Shown piece after piece: positions 44,401-54,286 of a DNA stretch of 64,000 nt. Both the position numbers and the translations under genes were made by a program. Source of the DNA: Cliona cf. orientalis (lineage: Eukaryota; Porifera; Demospongiae; Clionaida; Clionaidae). The stretch spans positions 7,313,000 to 7,376,999 of the forward strand of contig OZ005691.1 in assembly GCA_963930775.1 (NCBI GenBank). The letters run 5' to 3'. Numbering within the stretch: the first letter of the stretch is position 1; each line of letters begins with the position of its first letter. Under the pieces are notes generated by a model. It did not search any database, was not told where the DNA came from, and saw only the letters and a list, made by a program, of their open reading frames with translations.

Positions 44401-44949
44401 GAATTGCGATGTTTCGCAATTAATAGATTCGCAAACATAAAACGGCACGTATACTACAGTACGGTACGGGGTCGTCCATCGCAATTATTGGATTCGCAAT
44501 TTGGCCTGACTTGACTAGAACGCAATTATTAAACTACGCAATTAAAACCCGTCCTATGGTATCACATTTTTAGTATGAAAATAGTATTATAATTTTTTAA
44601 TATTATTATAGGTAATGATGCAAGCCCTGCTATGGCGAGTAGGCCCCATCTACACGAACTTGACCTTATTGCTGGCAAAGGCAAAACAGTGAACGTGATT
44701 GACAAGACTGCATGTGCTTGGGAAAAAGTAGCAATGCGACTACACTTTGAAGGCCACGACATTTCAAGAATAAGAAGGAATGAGCGTCAAGCTGAAGATG
44801 CCTGCCGCACTATGTTTGGCGAATGGCTAGAGGGCAAAGGTCGTACTCCCACCACATGGGATACCATTCTCCAAGCATTAAATGAAGCGAGACAAGGTGA
44901 ACTTGCTAAAGATTTGGAGGAAGTTTTGGACACTACTTTAATAAAATAA
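32497..44949 (+). CDS. Multi-Death-domain protein with Roc-COR-like GTPase block
   Basis: Exons: 32497-32881, 34849-35151, 39088-39366, 39979-40248, 40552-40646, 42165-44343 and 44612-44949. All have GT/AG ends and compatible phases; total 3849 nt, 1282 residues plus stop. Residues 1-128 are acidic and polar with a basic end. Residues about 129-229, 230-322 and 323-412 are three helical Death-fold units, one per exon; the first ends with a W-R-I-I...YSAIADRIRHYAEELTG pattern. Residues about 445-1170 hold the GTPase signature: P-loop GSAGVGKT (about residue 490), DCGGQPQFHE (about 665), THKD (about 755), then a COR-like segment (LPLQWLGFE..., FFVPCLLQML). Residues 1170-1282 form a Death domain (W-K-VA-RL-F...DAC--MF-EWL). 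Such proteins are presumed cytosolic signalling scaffolds. Exon 40552-40646 and the start ATG are least certain. A MITE sits in the last intron. Confidence 0.85.
33295..34060. repeat. Head-to-head (inverted) minisatellite
   Basis: 33295-33545 consists of variants of TTTCCAGTGATGCCAGTG; from about 33555 to 34060 the same motif runs in the opposite sense as CACTGGCAACACTGG and ATCACTGCAATCACTGG. The motif spacing is roughly 15-18 bp. The two arms could fold into one long imperfect hairpin. It lies in the first intron of the Death-domain gene. Open frames here are satellite artefacts. Confidence 0.88.
34123..34181. repeat. 27-bp hairpin that inverts the 5' end of a tRNA-like sequence
   Basis: AATTGAGCTACCAATCTTGG then GAGCAAG at 34123-34149 is the reverse complement of CTTGCTCCCCAAGATTGGTA then GCTCAATT at 34154-34181, with a single extra C. 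The right arm is the start of the tRNA-like head, so half a tRNA head has been copied in inverted orientation beside itself. Confidence 0.92.
34165..34240 (+). repeat. tRNA-derived SINE head (not a functional tRNA)
   Basis: TAGCTCAATTGGTAGAGCA gives a D-arm/A-box, TCACACCGGAGATGTGA an anticodon-type stem-loop, and GTGGATTCGATCCCCAC a T-arm/B-box. The acceptor stem does not pair (AGATTGG against TCAAGTT) and the T-stem has a mismatch, so a working tRNA is unlikely. A Pol III promoter-bearing SINE head is the better reading. The tail of the element was not delimited. Confidence 0.78.
36116..38164. mobile_element. 2-kb TIR element composed of two satellites
   Basis: The ends GGGTGCAGTATTGGCTATT and AATAGCCAATACTGCACCC are exact 19-bp inverted repeats, and similarity continues imperfectly to about 44 bp. 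The left interior (36160-36870) is an AT-rich array of ~115-bp units built on TTTGTCTAATTTGTATATTT and GTCTAATTAGAC. The centre (36880-37910) is about 25 units of ~40 bp of the form CGTTTGGCAGGGGGGTCGAG then RYATTTAAACATTAATTA. The right interior returns to AT-rich GTCAAATT phrases. It lies in the second intron of the Death-domain gene. No coding capacity. Confidence 0.9.
38462..38766 (-). repeat. GGGGTATGTGCTCT-family repeat, partial, minus orientation
   Basis: Contains GTCGATAGGCGTGGCTA, the reverse-strand form of TAGCCACGCCTATCGAC, then TGATTTGAAACACACTAAAG and a terminal ATTACTTTATCCCTTGCGTA. Matches the inverse of 9466-9600 and 30597-30800. Confidence 0.65.
39404..39825. mobile_element. 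TTCTGTTTCTCGTCC MITE
   Basis: Left TTAATCTTCTGTTTCTCGTC then C; right GGACGAGAAACAGATATTTA then A. Near-perfect 20-bp inverted ends, with CCCACCCGCATG just inside the left end. It lies in the intron after the exon 39088-39366. Confidence 0.8.
41014..41516. mobile_element. TACCGTACTCGCTCTAATTA MITE
   Basis: Left TACCGTACTCGCTCTAATTA then TTCGAAC; right ...ATTCGGATAATTAGAGCG then AGTACGGTA. Inverted ends of about 27 bp. 503 bp, no coding capacity. Lies in the intron before the GTPase exon of the Death-domain gene. Confidence 0.88.
41815..42040 (-). repeat. GGGGTATGTGCTCT-family repeat, diverged fragment
   Basis: Contains GCAGAAACCGCATGGTCAG, GTTGATAGGCATGACCAACA and a degenerate AACCAATTGCTTACACCTCG end, in the order seen at 24840-25090. 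Diverged and incomplete. Confidence 0.55.
44360..44561. mobile_element. TACCGTAGG..TTTTAATTGCG MITE in the last intron
   Basis: Left TACCGTAGGTTGGGTTTTAA then TTGCG; right CGCAATTAAAACCCGTCCTA then TGGTA. 202 bp. The phrase ACGGTACGGGGTCGT inside recalls GCGGTACAGGGTCGTTT at 31204 and 52531, so several TACCGTA-type families share an interior module. It lies inside the 44344-44611 intron. Confidence 0.85.
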
Positions 44950-45211
44950 CCAAAAATTCAGTTGACTATTATGCATCACATTGTGTGTTATTCATTTCGT
45001 TGTTGTGGTTGATACACTTGTTTATCTTCTTGTAAGTTATACAATCATTATTTTGTATGGTTAATGCACTTTCACAATCCAATTGAAGCCATAAGTATCC
45101 TTTCCTTATACAATTTCTGCAAAATGTAGTGGTTACATGAATTAGCAAAATACAACTGCTAGTACTAGCATGTAGCCAAGTTACTGGATATAACACAAAA
45201 TACATGACAAG

Positions 45212-46269
45212 AGAATTAGTTCAAGAAGTTATTTAAACGCAGTTGCTGTTGAGGCAGATACAAGACTCTCTGGTAGGAAGTTCCAATTTTCAATCGAGCT
45301 AGGGAAGAAAGAATTTTGGAATTGTGAAGACTTTACATGAAGCAGGATCAGAGAACGGCTGTGGACAGATAGCTGGTGGAGTACATAATCTCTCCAGATT
45401 GAACAGGAGCTTCTGGGTAGAATGTTGTATACCATTGATAATTTTGTAGAGCAGACAGAGTTTGGAGTGCTAACGTCTAGTTTGTAGGGTAAGGAGTCTG
45501 GCCTGCTATAATAATTCCTAGTAGCTGCAGTTCCAGGACTTAGTGCACACCTTCAGTCCAAATCTCTGAACCCCCTCCAGCAGTTCGGTGTCTTTCTGAA
45601 CGGATCCTATACAGCAGTGGCGTACTGTAAGTGTGGTCGAATAAAAAAGCTATACAATTTCAGCATGGTGGATGGGGAAGCATGTTTATAAAAACTTGGG
45701 TACAATATGCCAATCAATCTTCTAGTTTTGTATCGGACCACATAAGGTCAGAAGTAATCTGAACACCAAGGTACTTATAAACAGTTCATTTGAGAGCCAT
45801 TCAGCATCAATTTGCAAGGTGGAAGGAATGAGTGGAGCCTTTTTGTGTGACAAGAATAGGCAACAGCATTTTTTGGATTAAGGGTGAGAAGCTTAGCCTC
45901 AATGCAAGCTGAAACAGCATCAATATCTGTCTGTAGATATGTATACTACGCCGTCAGGGAATCTGATAACCCTACACAAGGCTATCTCATCTGCATAAAG
46001 GTTTGCTTTATTATCTACAGATACAGTGGACCACATCATTTAGATAGCTAGAGAAGAAAGAGAAGAGGGCCAAGTATAAACCCCTGAGGGACACCTGAGA
46101 GAATCTGCAGGGTGGGAGATGATGCACCTTCAACAACAACATACTGCCTTCTATTCCTTAGGTAGCTCTGAATCCATCTAAACAAGTAGGGTTCTATTCC
46201 AATGTCAGCCAGTTTCTGGAGGAGAGAAGCATGAGGAACAGCTGCAATGTCATGTAACATGTACGTCAT
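45212..46269 (-). pseudogene. LINE reverse transcriptase, 3' half, broken
   Basis: On the minus strand, 46269-46048 encodes a clear reverse-transcriptase block: SLLQKLADIGIEPYLFRWIQ, SYLRNRRQYVVV and SGVPQGFILGPLLFL (the S--PQG--LGP motif). Further downstream in other frames come a degenerate YADE box (near 46000) and the C-terminal ARLKIGTSYQ-type tail near 45229-45435. Several stops and shifts break it, and the 5' half is missing. It represents a CR1/Jockey-clade-like non-LTR element; clade assignment is tentative. Confidence 0.87.
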
Positions 46270-46834
46270 GGTATATTAATTTTGAGTGCAGTGTTAATAC
46301 AGGTTATGAGTGGGATAAGCGGTGCAAAGCACGAGTGGTATAATGGCTTATATCACGAGTGGGCATAGCTAAGTATAATTGACACTGAATTAAATGAGCT
46401 ATGATACTGTAACCTTTTTTGCTGATAATTAAGAGATGAGGTCATCAGGCTAGCTGAGCTTGCATATTCAACCCTACAAAAAGTCAGCAAGGGGCCAGGT
46501 CAGTGCCTAGCACACACAGTATATAGTTGTGCCTTGTAGCTGTGTCCAGTTCTGCCAGTCTCAGTGTAGATCAGAAGAATCTGATGAAGCTATTTCACTA
46601 GCTTATTCTGTGGTGACACTGAATCCTTCCGCCCCCAAGCCACACTAGCTACCTCGCCACCAGCCTGAGACCGGTCCCACCCCCAGAAATAGTATTACTC
46701 ACCCTTTTTTCCTTATATTATTGAACTATGAGTACCACACACAAGCACCCCCATGCACACACAACTACATGAAGGATAATCAAGTGACATTAACATCATA
46801 ATATTATACAAAGGATACTTAAGATGAGTCAACA
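46270..46834. other. Spacer between LINE and recombinase relics
   Basis: No exon or bounded repeat recognised. It may include untranslated parts of the two retroelements. Confidence 0.45.
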
Positions 46835-47600
46835 TGTGCCAACCAGTCTCCTGGACACCACTGCGAGGTACTCCCGGGGGATCCTCACATATGCCAAGTA
46901 AGCAGAGCTCTCCCATCTTCCTGAAGTCTTTATTACTGAGTCCTCTACTTCCTCAGCTGCTGCTGTCGTGGCAGCACCAATACAAAAGCTGTATCCAGCA
47001 TACATACTATCATTGAACCTTTGTTTTCAGTGCCGCTTGGACATGTTTCACCAGGAGCTCTCTTGATAGTGGTGCTCCTAATTGGAAACGGAAGAAGGGG
47101 CCCAGGTCCCTTCCCCGAACTGCCAAAATGGCTGCAACTGGACATAAATCATTACCCGAGCTCCCCAAGAGCACCAATACTCCTTTGCGGAAGGGGTCTA
47201 TCTTGGAGGCCTTTATTATGTACACTTGCCACTGAGGGATTTAATAGCTTGTCCAACGCCATGTCTCCTTCACTAAGGTGGGCTTCCGGGTCATAGTCTT
47301 TCATTGATGGGACAGTCACTTCTCCAGACCACAAAATCCCAAAAAAGCAAGCTGCCCATAACATTATATTATCTGGATGACTACTTTCCCTCTCCCTTAC
47401 CTCACGCAATTGACATATGATGTTGGGTGTGATCGGCAAATGTGTCTTACTAGTTAAACCGCAGTGACTTGCATTTAACCTGGCGGCGCTTCAGCCCTTT
47501 CAATGTGTACTCTATAATAAGGGCCAAGATACCGTAAGGGATCCCCCATATCCCCAAGAATCTGAAGGTGACGGATGGCCAACAGATATCGAGATCGAGG
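46835..47600 (-). pseudogene. Tyrosine-recombinase pseudogene (DIRS-like retroelement)
   Basis: Reading the minus strand downward with frame changes: GDMGDPLRYL-type start near 47570, LKRRQ linker, LPITPNIICQLREV, MLWAACFFGILWSGEVTVPS (47360 region), SVHNKGLQDRPLPQR, DLCPVAAILAVRGR in another frame, FFRFQLGAPLSRELL, then AGYSFCIGAATTAAA and SGRWESSAYLAYVRIPREYL (about 46990-46840). This is the order of the phage-integrase-like catalytic domain in DIRS-type elements. The expected catalytic Arg (in GxxRSGE), His and Arg (HSFR) read as Trp, Tyr and Cys, and there are frameshifts, so it is dead. The partner reverse transcriptase was not found nearby. Confidence 0.82.
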
Positions 47601-47689
47601 TCGAGAAATTCAATATGCTCTTAGGGGGTGGGGGATAATCAGCTTTGATCGTCACATTCCTGCCTGGTTAGTTAATTCCTGCACCTACT

Positions 47690-47830
47690 CAAAAAGCAAG
47701 CATAGGGATGTATAGTGGATGAGATTATCCCTAATCTTGTTCGTGTACTTTTTGATCCTGCCATCCCTACTTCATCCTTCAATTTATTTAATGATTTTTT
47801 TATACTTGTTACTGTTTTTTTTTATTGCCC
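47690..47830 (+). repeat. Single arm of the foldback family at 1295
   Basis: AAAGCAAGCATAGGGATGTA, then TACTTTTTGATCCTGCCATC and CTACTTCATCCTTCAATTTA match the right arm at 1562-1685. The inverted partner is missing. Confidence 0.8.
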
Positions 47831-48706
47831 TCTGGACCGCAATTCATGTCTTCAGCACTACCTGGCATGGTTTGCCTGTTCAATGCTGGACTTTATTGTT
47901 AATGGGTAAAACTGCGTCTATGCTCATACTATCTTGTAGTTATTGTGTAATTATATTAGTAGTATGTTCAGAAGAAAATTAAAATTTAATTTTGAAGATT
48001 TTCGTTCTTGCATAATCAGGAAAGGTGGAACAGGGGGGCAGCCCCCCCCCCCCCCCCAAAGTGGAAGTGGCTACTAATACATTGATATGACATTGTATGT
48101 TCTATGTACATAGCTACTAATATCAAGCTTGCGGGTGTTTATTTGACTCAAACTGAACTACCCTCAGCTGCCTCTGATAATATTATGCATAATTGCAGCT
48201 GATATCATGCATACATTCCCATCAGCATCAAAAGGTTGGCCTAAGTACATGTATATACATACAATATTATTTCAATTTCAGGTTACTAGACCACTAGTAT
48301 AATATGTAGTTACTAGAAGACTTCAGAGTGCATGATAACCCTAAAGTTTGTTTAAACATGTTTAACATGTAGCCTCGTCCCCAGGCCACTCCCACGTTTT
48401 CACGTGCTGACCAGATACATTCAGGCACCACAGACAGTGGACACTTGTGTCGAAGAAAGATGCATATGCTAAATTTCATAATTATTATTATTCAATGACT
48501 GTTCTTCACTTGTACACTGACATGTATATACAATGATACATATTATTAGTTTTATAGATTGGAATTTCATGGCTTCTGCCAAGCTCTATGTTGTTAGTTA
48601 GTAACTTAAATAAGGCTAAAGGTGTTGCAGCAGTGAGTGCATGCATAAGCCTGGTACCCATATTCAAGAGCCTCATCCCATGGTATGGCTGTACTACAAC
48701 TGGGAA

Positions 48707-49430
48707 GAGGAGTATGTAACCACGCCCCTCATCAACTCGTTCATGCATGGAGGTAGCTGGCTCAGTGACAAAATTGAAAGTAGGCTGTTTTGGGCCACGT
48801 AGCAATGAGTACCTTCTGTTTATGAAGCGAAGTTTTACTATTGAATAGTGTTGGCAGCTACCATTCAGTTGTCGCCGAGTGCTCGAGCTAGCTAGTTTGA
48901 CGTTCAACAGCACGGTCGATTGCTCGAACTCTTTGCACCGGCGCGCGCCACTAGCACTAACATCATTTGTCACATGATTTCACCATGGCAACACTATACG
49001 AGCATGCGCATTATACGACAAAATGGCGTATTGGAGATGACCAATTGTGTGAAATGCGCTGCATATACCCATGACTGTCATGATAATGCAAAAATAGTGT
49101 ACCACAGACGTACACTCAACAAAATGGGGTGGATTTATACTTGAACTAAGAAGAGAGGTGGAAGCAATCTTGAGAAGAGATGGAAGAAAGATTGACAGTT
49201 TGCACTTTTTTTACAATTTTAAAAATAGCTGGTTCAAGCATACCTGATTGTTTCCATGGGTGTTTCAGGGCTTGATAGATAAATATTCTGGCGTAGATCA
49301 TGAATATGTAAGCTAAAAATCATAAAATTTTATTTGCTCATACTTATTAACATTTTTGTAATGTATTATGGCATATCCGGGCCATCCCTACTTCTATATA
49401 GAGTCTACCGACTCTATGATACATCATATT
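48707..49430 (+). repeat. Long interspersed repeat, copy B
   Basis: Co-linear with 1790-2805: GTAACCACGCCCCTCATCAA, CACATGATTTCACCATGGCA (48971), GGTGGATTTATACTTGAACT, then the 3' terminus GGCATATCCGGGCCATCCCT and AGAGTCTACCGACTCTATGA. Its body includes TTCTGGCGTAGATCATGAAT, also present at 57069. Confidence 0.75.
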
Positions 49431-49479
49431 AAGGATGAAGTGCAATTCAGAGACTTAATTCTTTAACTAATTAATATAA

Positions 49480-49700
49480 TACCGTATAGCCGGAAATATT
49501 GGTGGGAATTAAATTTGGCGGTTGAGCCCAAAATCGCCATTGCAAGAATATTGGCGGATTTAAACTTGGCGGTTCGGTACGGGATCGCCATACGTATATA
49601 TGCGAGTAGGAAATTTTGGCGGATTTTAATTTGGCGGTTGTAATCTAGACCGCCAAACCGCCTAATTTAATTCCCCGCCAAATTTTCCGGCTATACGGTA
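49480..49700. mobile_element. TACCGTATAGCC-type MITE, copy 3
   Basis: 221 bp, ends TACCGTATAGCCGGAAATAT and ATTTTCCGGCTATACGGTA. It is the best preserved of the three copies (2983-3203, 8944-9156). Confidence 0.93.
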
Positions 49701-50763
49701 TTCTTATACCTGTTGTGGTGTGTTTAATCCAATTAATTACACCGGATGGTGGCAATAGTCATTTAGCAGCTGTTAGTACCGCCGGTTTGTCGGTGTCAAT
49801 AGCCACAGCCTTTATTTTTAGCTTCTATATTACGCGATATGCAGAGCGTTCAAGTATTGGTATACGCGCCTGCGCTTATAGCGGTATGCGCTTAATAAAG
49901 GATATGCGCTTATATGGCACATAACTACGCCCACAAACGTTCGGGCACGTGATGGATGCGAGGCCCGCTCGCGCTAGTGCTAGCTGGCTAGATCGATCGA
50001 GCTCTTTAGCGTTTACAGCTGCCGCTCAAGACGACCAGTGCTGGCGATTTGTCTGAAACTCGATCTTCTTGCAAGATATGGCCATCATTTCTCCAAAGAT
50101 ATCTGGACTCCACATACTTTCCAGCCGGTCAAGGTCAGGTTCATAGAACGCCACGCCTATTAAGCGCATGCGCTTAGCTTGTTACGAGAAGAGAGCATGC
50201 GCTTAATAAATAATAACCAGAGTTTACGGTATACCGTATGGCGGGTAATTTTCGTGGGGTGCTAATTTTCGTTATTTTCGCGGTTGATTTGGCAGTCCGA
50301 AATTTTCCCACCCACGAAAATTAATGCCTACGATGATATGGTACATGGTACTATGCGAGTCCATGATGATGGGCGTGGCCACAAACATCCAGTGTTAGCA
50401 AAACAACAGTAGCCACTGTCATCCAGCTGATAGCGTCTTCGACACTAATATTCTTCTATCTCATGCCTTTTGTCCAAGTCTCTGTAAGCTTAGGTACATG
50501 TATGGCTTAGTAACAAAGAAGATCGCGAGCGCGTGTATCGACTACATCATCGCTTATGCAGCAGTGCCACTTCCTAGCTAGACTGGTTGCTGTCACGAAA
50601 CACTCTGGTCACGAAATTTAAAATTAATCCTTTTCGGACTTTCCACGAAAATTACTCGCCTTACGGTATGTAATCGCGCTTTAATTGCAGTAAGTCAACT
50701 TCCGCTAAAATTAAAATTATACGTAAGTCTATGGACTTCCGGTCGGTGTGCGGAATGACTATT

Positions 50764-51039
50764 CAGTGGCGTAGGAGGCGGGGCGGCCATGGCCGCCCCA
50801 CTTTTTGGCAGATCGAGGCCACACCCACCAATTTATTGCATGCCACTGAGCATGCTCATAGCCTCATTCAATAATCTAACTAGCTAGATCGACGACCTTT
50901 TCCTACTCTCTACTGCAATAATTTACACTGTACCACCACCCATTGGATTGGAGGGTCTCCACTTGATCTAATTATAATTGGCTCCACCTATTGACACACC
51001 CACAGCCTACCCACATTCAAAATGCTTCCTACGCCCCTG
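50764..51039. mobile_element. CA..GGCGTAGG element, 276 bp
   Basis: Left CAGTGGCGTAGGAGGCG, right GCTTCCTACGCCCCTG; flanks CTATT and CTGTT (4 of 5 matching). It has the family's internal GGCCATGGCC palindrome and TTCCTACGCC end. Confidence 0.85.
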
Positions 51040-52065
51040 CTGTTGGCTAGCTAGATGACTGCCGACGGGGAGTAGTCTAACTAATTTCGATCTAGACCAT
51101 AATAATTGTATATTTGTGGGCATGGCACTCCAGCAATCCAGTCCAGTACTCCACTCCAGTAGTCTACTTCACCGTTCCATTCCACCATTCCAGTCCACCG
51201 AATTCACATACCCGGTAGTGGACTTGGGCTTCTTAGGCGGCATGTTCAATATCCCCGCTTGCTTGTCATTCCAAGCTTCTTTTGATATCAACCAGCAATG
51301 GTTATGTACATTTTGGCATAAATTCACAAATACTGCCTTCATAAAGGGAAGATTTTACTCCATCGATGCCTTTAGTTTACGCTGCCATCTCCGTTCTGTA
51401 GCTACCTAACGGGAACATTTTACGCAAAGAATTTCAATGTAATGTGTGCACATAAAGGGAAGATTTTACGGCATCTTAATTTCCAAGACATCATTACTAG
51501 GGTCCTACCCCCTCCCCTGTTGTGGGATATAATAATATTATATAACATTATGCTAGCAAAGATGTGCCCCCCCCCCCCCCCCCCCCCATGAAGCATGGTT
51601 GGTGAGGATGAGTCTGCACAAACAGCAGGTTAGCACAACAGCTAGAAACACCTTGAATAATAGTTTAATCTCTGATCGAAATAGCTACCAAAGTACTGAA
51701 ATCCTGCCAGAAATATTGAATTCTAGATCATAATTATGCTGCTTAGTCCGTCCGTGACGTGCATGCAGCCCCACCCTTACACTGGAGTCTTGCAGATTCC
51801 CCCCGCCTTTCCAAGGTCAGTGGTCCATAGTCTCTATGGTGGACTACTCGAAGGCCTGGCAATTTGTAGTTGGAAGTCAAAGGGTCATATCCTTCACAAA
51901 ACGCATTTATACAGTGTTCATTAATTTTAATGACGAACAAAATAGAACCCATTATACAGCACATTCGGATATGTACAATTATAATTGATTTCCCTTCAGC
52001 TTAGAAAAGTAATAGCCGCCTCTGCCCAAAATATATTTGGGCAGTGACATGAGAGGCCAAGCACA

Positions 52066-52453
52066 TACCGTAGAATCCCGCGATTACGCCCCCCCCCCCT
52101 CTTTGTGCATGCTAGGATTGGGAAAAAGTGGGGAGGGGGCTTATACGCGGGATCCTTACATTTCCGTGTGACGACCATTACCGACCGTCGAATGCCACAT
52201 GGGCGCGCGATCTCTGTACTTTCTCTGGCTGTTTGGTGGGAAAAACTCGAGAAAAACAACAAAGTAAGGCATAGTGTGACACAAATAGCTAGTTTGCTAG
52301 CTGTAGCTACTGTTTTTCTTGACTTATGGACTCCATTTTACAGTCAGGGAGGGGGGCTTATACGCGAGACAAAACTACCTATGTAGGAACTTGAGCTAAA
52401 AATGCAGGGGGGCTTATGCGCGAGGGGGGGCGTAATCGCGGGATTCTACGGTA
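52066..52453. mobile_element. CCCGCGATTACG element, copy 2 (uninterrupted)
   Basis: Left TACCGTAGAATCCCGCGATT then ACGCCCCC; right GGGGGCGTAATCGCGGGATT then CTACGGTA. 388 bp with long inverted ends. It serves as the empty-site reference for the insertion in copy 1 at 18341-19131. Confidence 0.93.
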
Positions 52454-52639
52454 CTATGAAACCCCCAAAAATATTTTCAGTGTGCGAAATTAAACACACG
52501 AAAATACACGCGCAATATTAACGATAACGCGGTACAGGGTCGTTTTTCCGAAATTATTTAACGCAAAAATTTATCGCATGGATACGAAATATTCGCGATT
52601 TACGGTAGGTCGGTTTTGAATGCGAAATTCATTTGATTG

Positions 52640-53640
52640 CGAATTGCGAGTTTTTATACGAGACGCAATCAAAAGAATCGCAGGAAAAATAATTCGCAAT
52701 GAATATTACACGTGACCACACCCCCGTTGAGGTGCGTATGCGTGCTACATATACACGCGTCTCGATCTTCGATCGCTACGATCGTTGCGTTTTCGATATT
52801 CCCTCAGTGTCCGAAAACTATTTTGGCTCGATATCGCTAAGTGGCGGCGATAGCGTCGATAGCTTCCTCTCGACGAGGGCTAGTTAGTTACACACGCTCA
52901 GCTAACTCTGCCACAGGTCGATCGTCCGGAATCGCTACTCTTGTGCTGAGCGGTTTGGAGCGGTAGTCTCCCTTCAGTGCGCGCGGGGAGAACGTAACTC
53001 CGGGCGGGAAGGAAATCATGACGCGTCATCGCGCGTACAAAGAATGCAAGTCTTACTAAAGCGCGCGCGCACGAGCAGTGCATGCAGCACGTTTTGCCAT
53101 CCGTTCGAGTATAGGGTTTGTGGCCAATCAACACCTGTCGCGCGCTGTCCTGTCCAATTTTCGGACTCGGGTGTTTCTGGTGGAATATCCCATCATCGCT
53201 CCAAGCTCCCATTAGGTTTGCATCGACGATCGTAGCTATTTCCGTTCTCCCGATATAATAATAGTGATTCCAGACGATCGACCTCTGGCAATAAAAGCAG
53301 CCATAACTTGGTAATGGATTTAGCTATGAACAGGAAACACAAACCAACAGTTAGCTGAGTGAATGGCCATTTGCATGCAAAAAATCTGTTTCAGTGCGTA
53401 ACTCGAACAAGCTTTGTTTTTTTCAACAGGAAACACCCAGCGCTGAATAGGCCTCGTCGAGAGGAAGCTATCGACACCTTAATCGTTTGAATTGCTATCG
53501 CCGCCACATAGCGATATCTAGCCGAAAAATCGGACGTCTGGAATCGCTAATAATCATAATTGATATTTACTCTAGCTGACTAATTTACCAACTGATTTTC
53601 CCGTTTGGCAATTCGCAATCATTAGAATCGCACTCTGGCT
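52640..53640. repeat. Large inverted structure, arms ~100 bp, ~560-bp loop
   Basis: TATCGCTAAGTGGCGGCGAT, AGCGTCGATAGCTTCCTCTC and GACGAGGGC at 52831-52882 return inverted as GCCTCGTCGAGAGGAAGCTA then TCGACACC and TATCGCCGCCACATAGCGAT at 53450-53515. Outside them lie AATTCGCAATGAAT-type and GCAATTCGCAATCATTAGAA phrases. The loop is GC-richer than its surroundings, with no supported gene. Confidence 0.75.
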
Positions 53641-53966
53641 TGTATAGCACCATTCAAAATTGCTCGCACGCGAGTCGTAGTACGCCCCTTGTTACCGTAC
53701 CGCGGCCACGTGCATAGGCGAGCTCTAGATCTCGGCATGTAGATAGTCAGCTCAGTGACTGGCTTCATTCCCAGAGAAGGTGCTACCAACATTGAACAAT
53801 TTATCACGGCTTAGCGTGTTCTCAGGCTTCTTTCATCTAGTCTGCCCGCGTGTGATCGATGCGGTGGCGCGCGGCGCCAGCGCCACTGAACTACTGTCAC
53901 ATGACTCACCATGGTAACACATGAGCATGCGCATTATTTGACAAAATGGACTTTTCCATTTAATAG

Positions 53967-54286
53967 CCATACACCCCCACGGAAGAGCCATAATTACATC
54001 TGAGGGTTCTAAATTTATGCCATTTTAATGAGTTCTTGATGGGTAAAAATAGGTTTTTAATGAAATCTTAATGGGTAAATCAATTTTAATGAAATTTAGA
54101 TGGTTACCATGAAGACAGTAATGAATCCTGGGGGATTATCATGCAAATGACGCTGCATCTTGTTGCATTTTAATGAGTCTTGGAGGGATCAAGCCCTCTT
54201 TTTAATTGGTTCTTGATGGTTAAAGTTGATAATTAGGCTTCCTGAGGGGGTAAATCAGAATTTAGTCTTCCGTGGGGGTGTATTGG
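53967..54286. mobile_element. CCATACACCCCCACGGAAGA element, 5-bp target duplication AATAG
   Basis: 320 bp. Left CCATACACCCCCACGGAAGA, right TCTTCCGTGGGGGTGTATTG then G; flanked on both sides by AATAG. The interior repeats TTTTAATGARTTCTTGATGG several times. It is inserted in a fragment of the interspersed repeat (53885-53960). Confidence 0.88.

Noticed and set aside
52898-53212. 104-residue minus-strand ORF in a GC-richer stretch
   Set aside because: Long only because of local GC content in the loop of an inverted structure; no recognisable motif.
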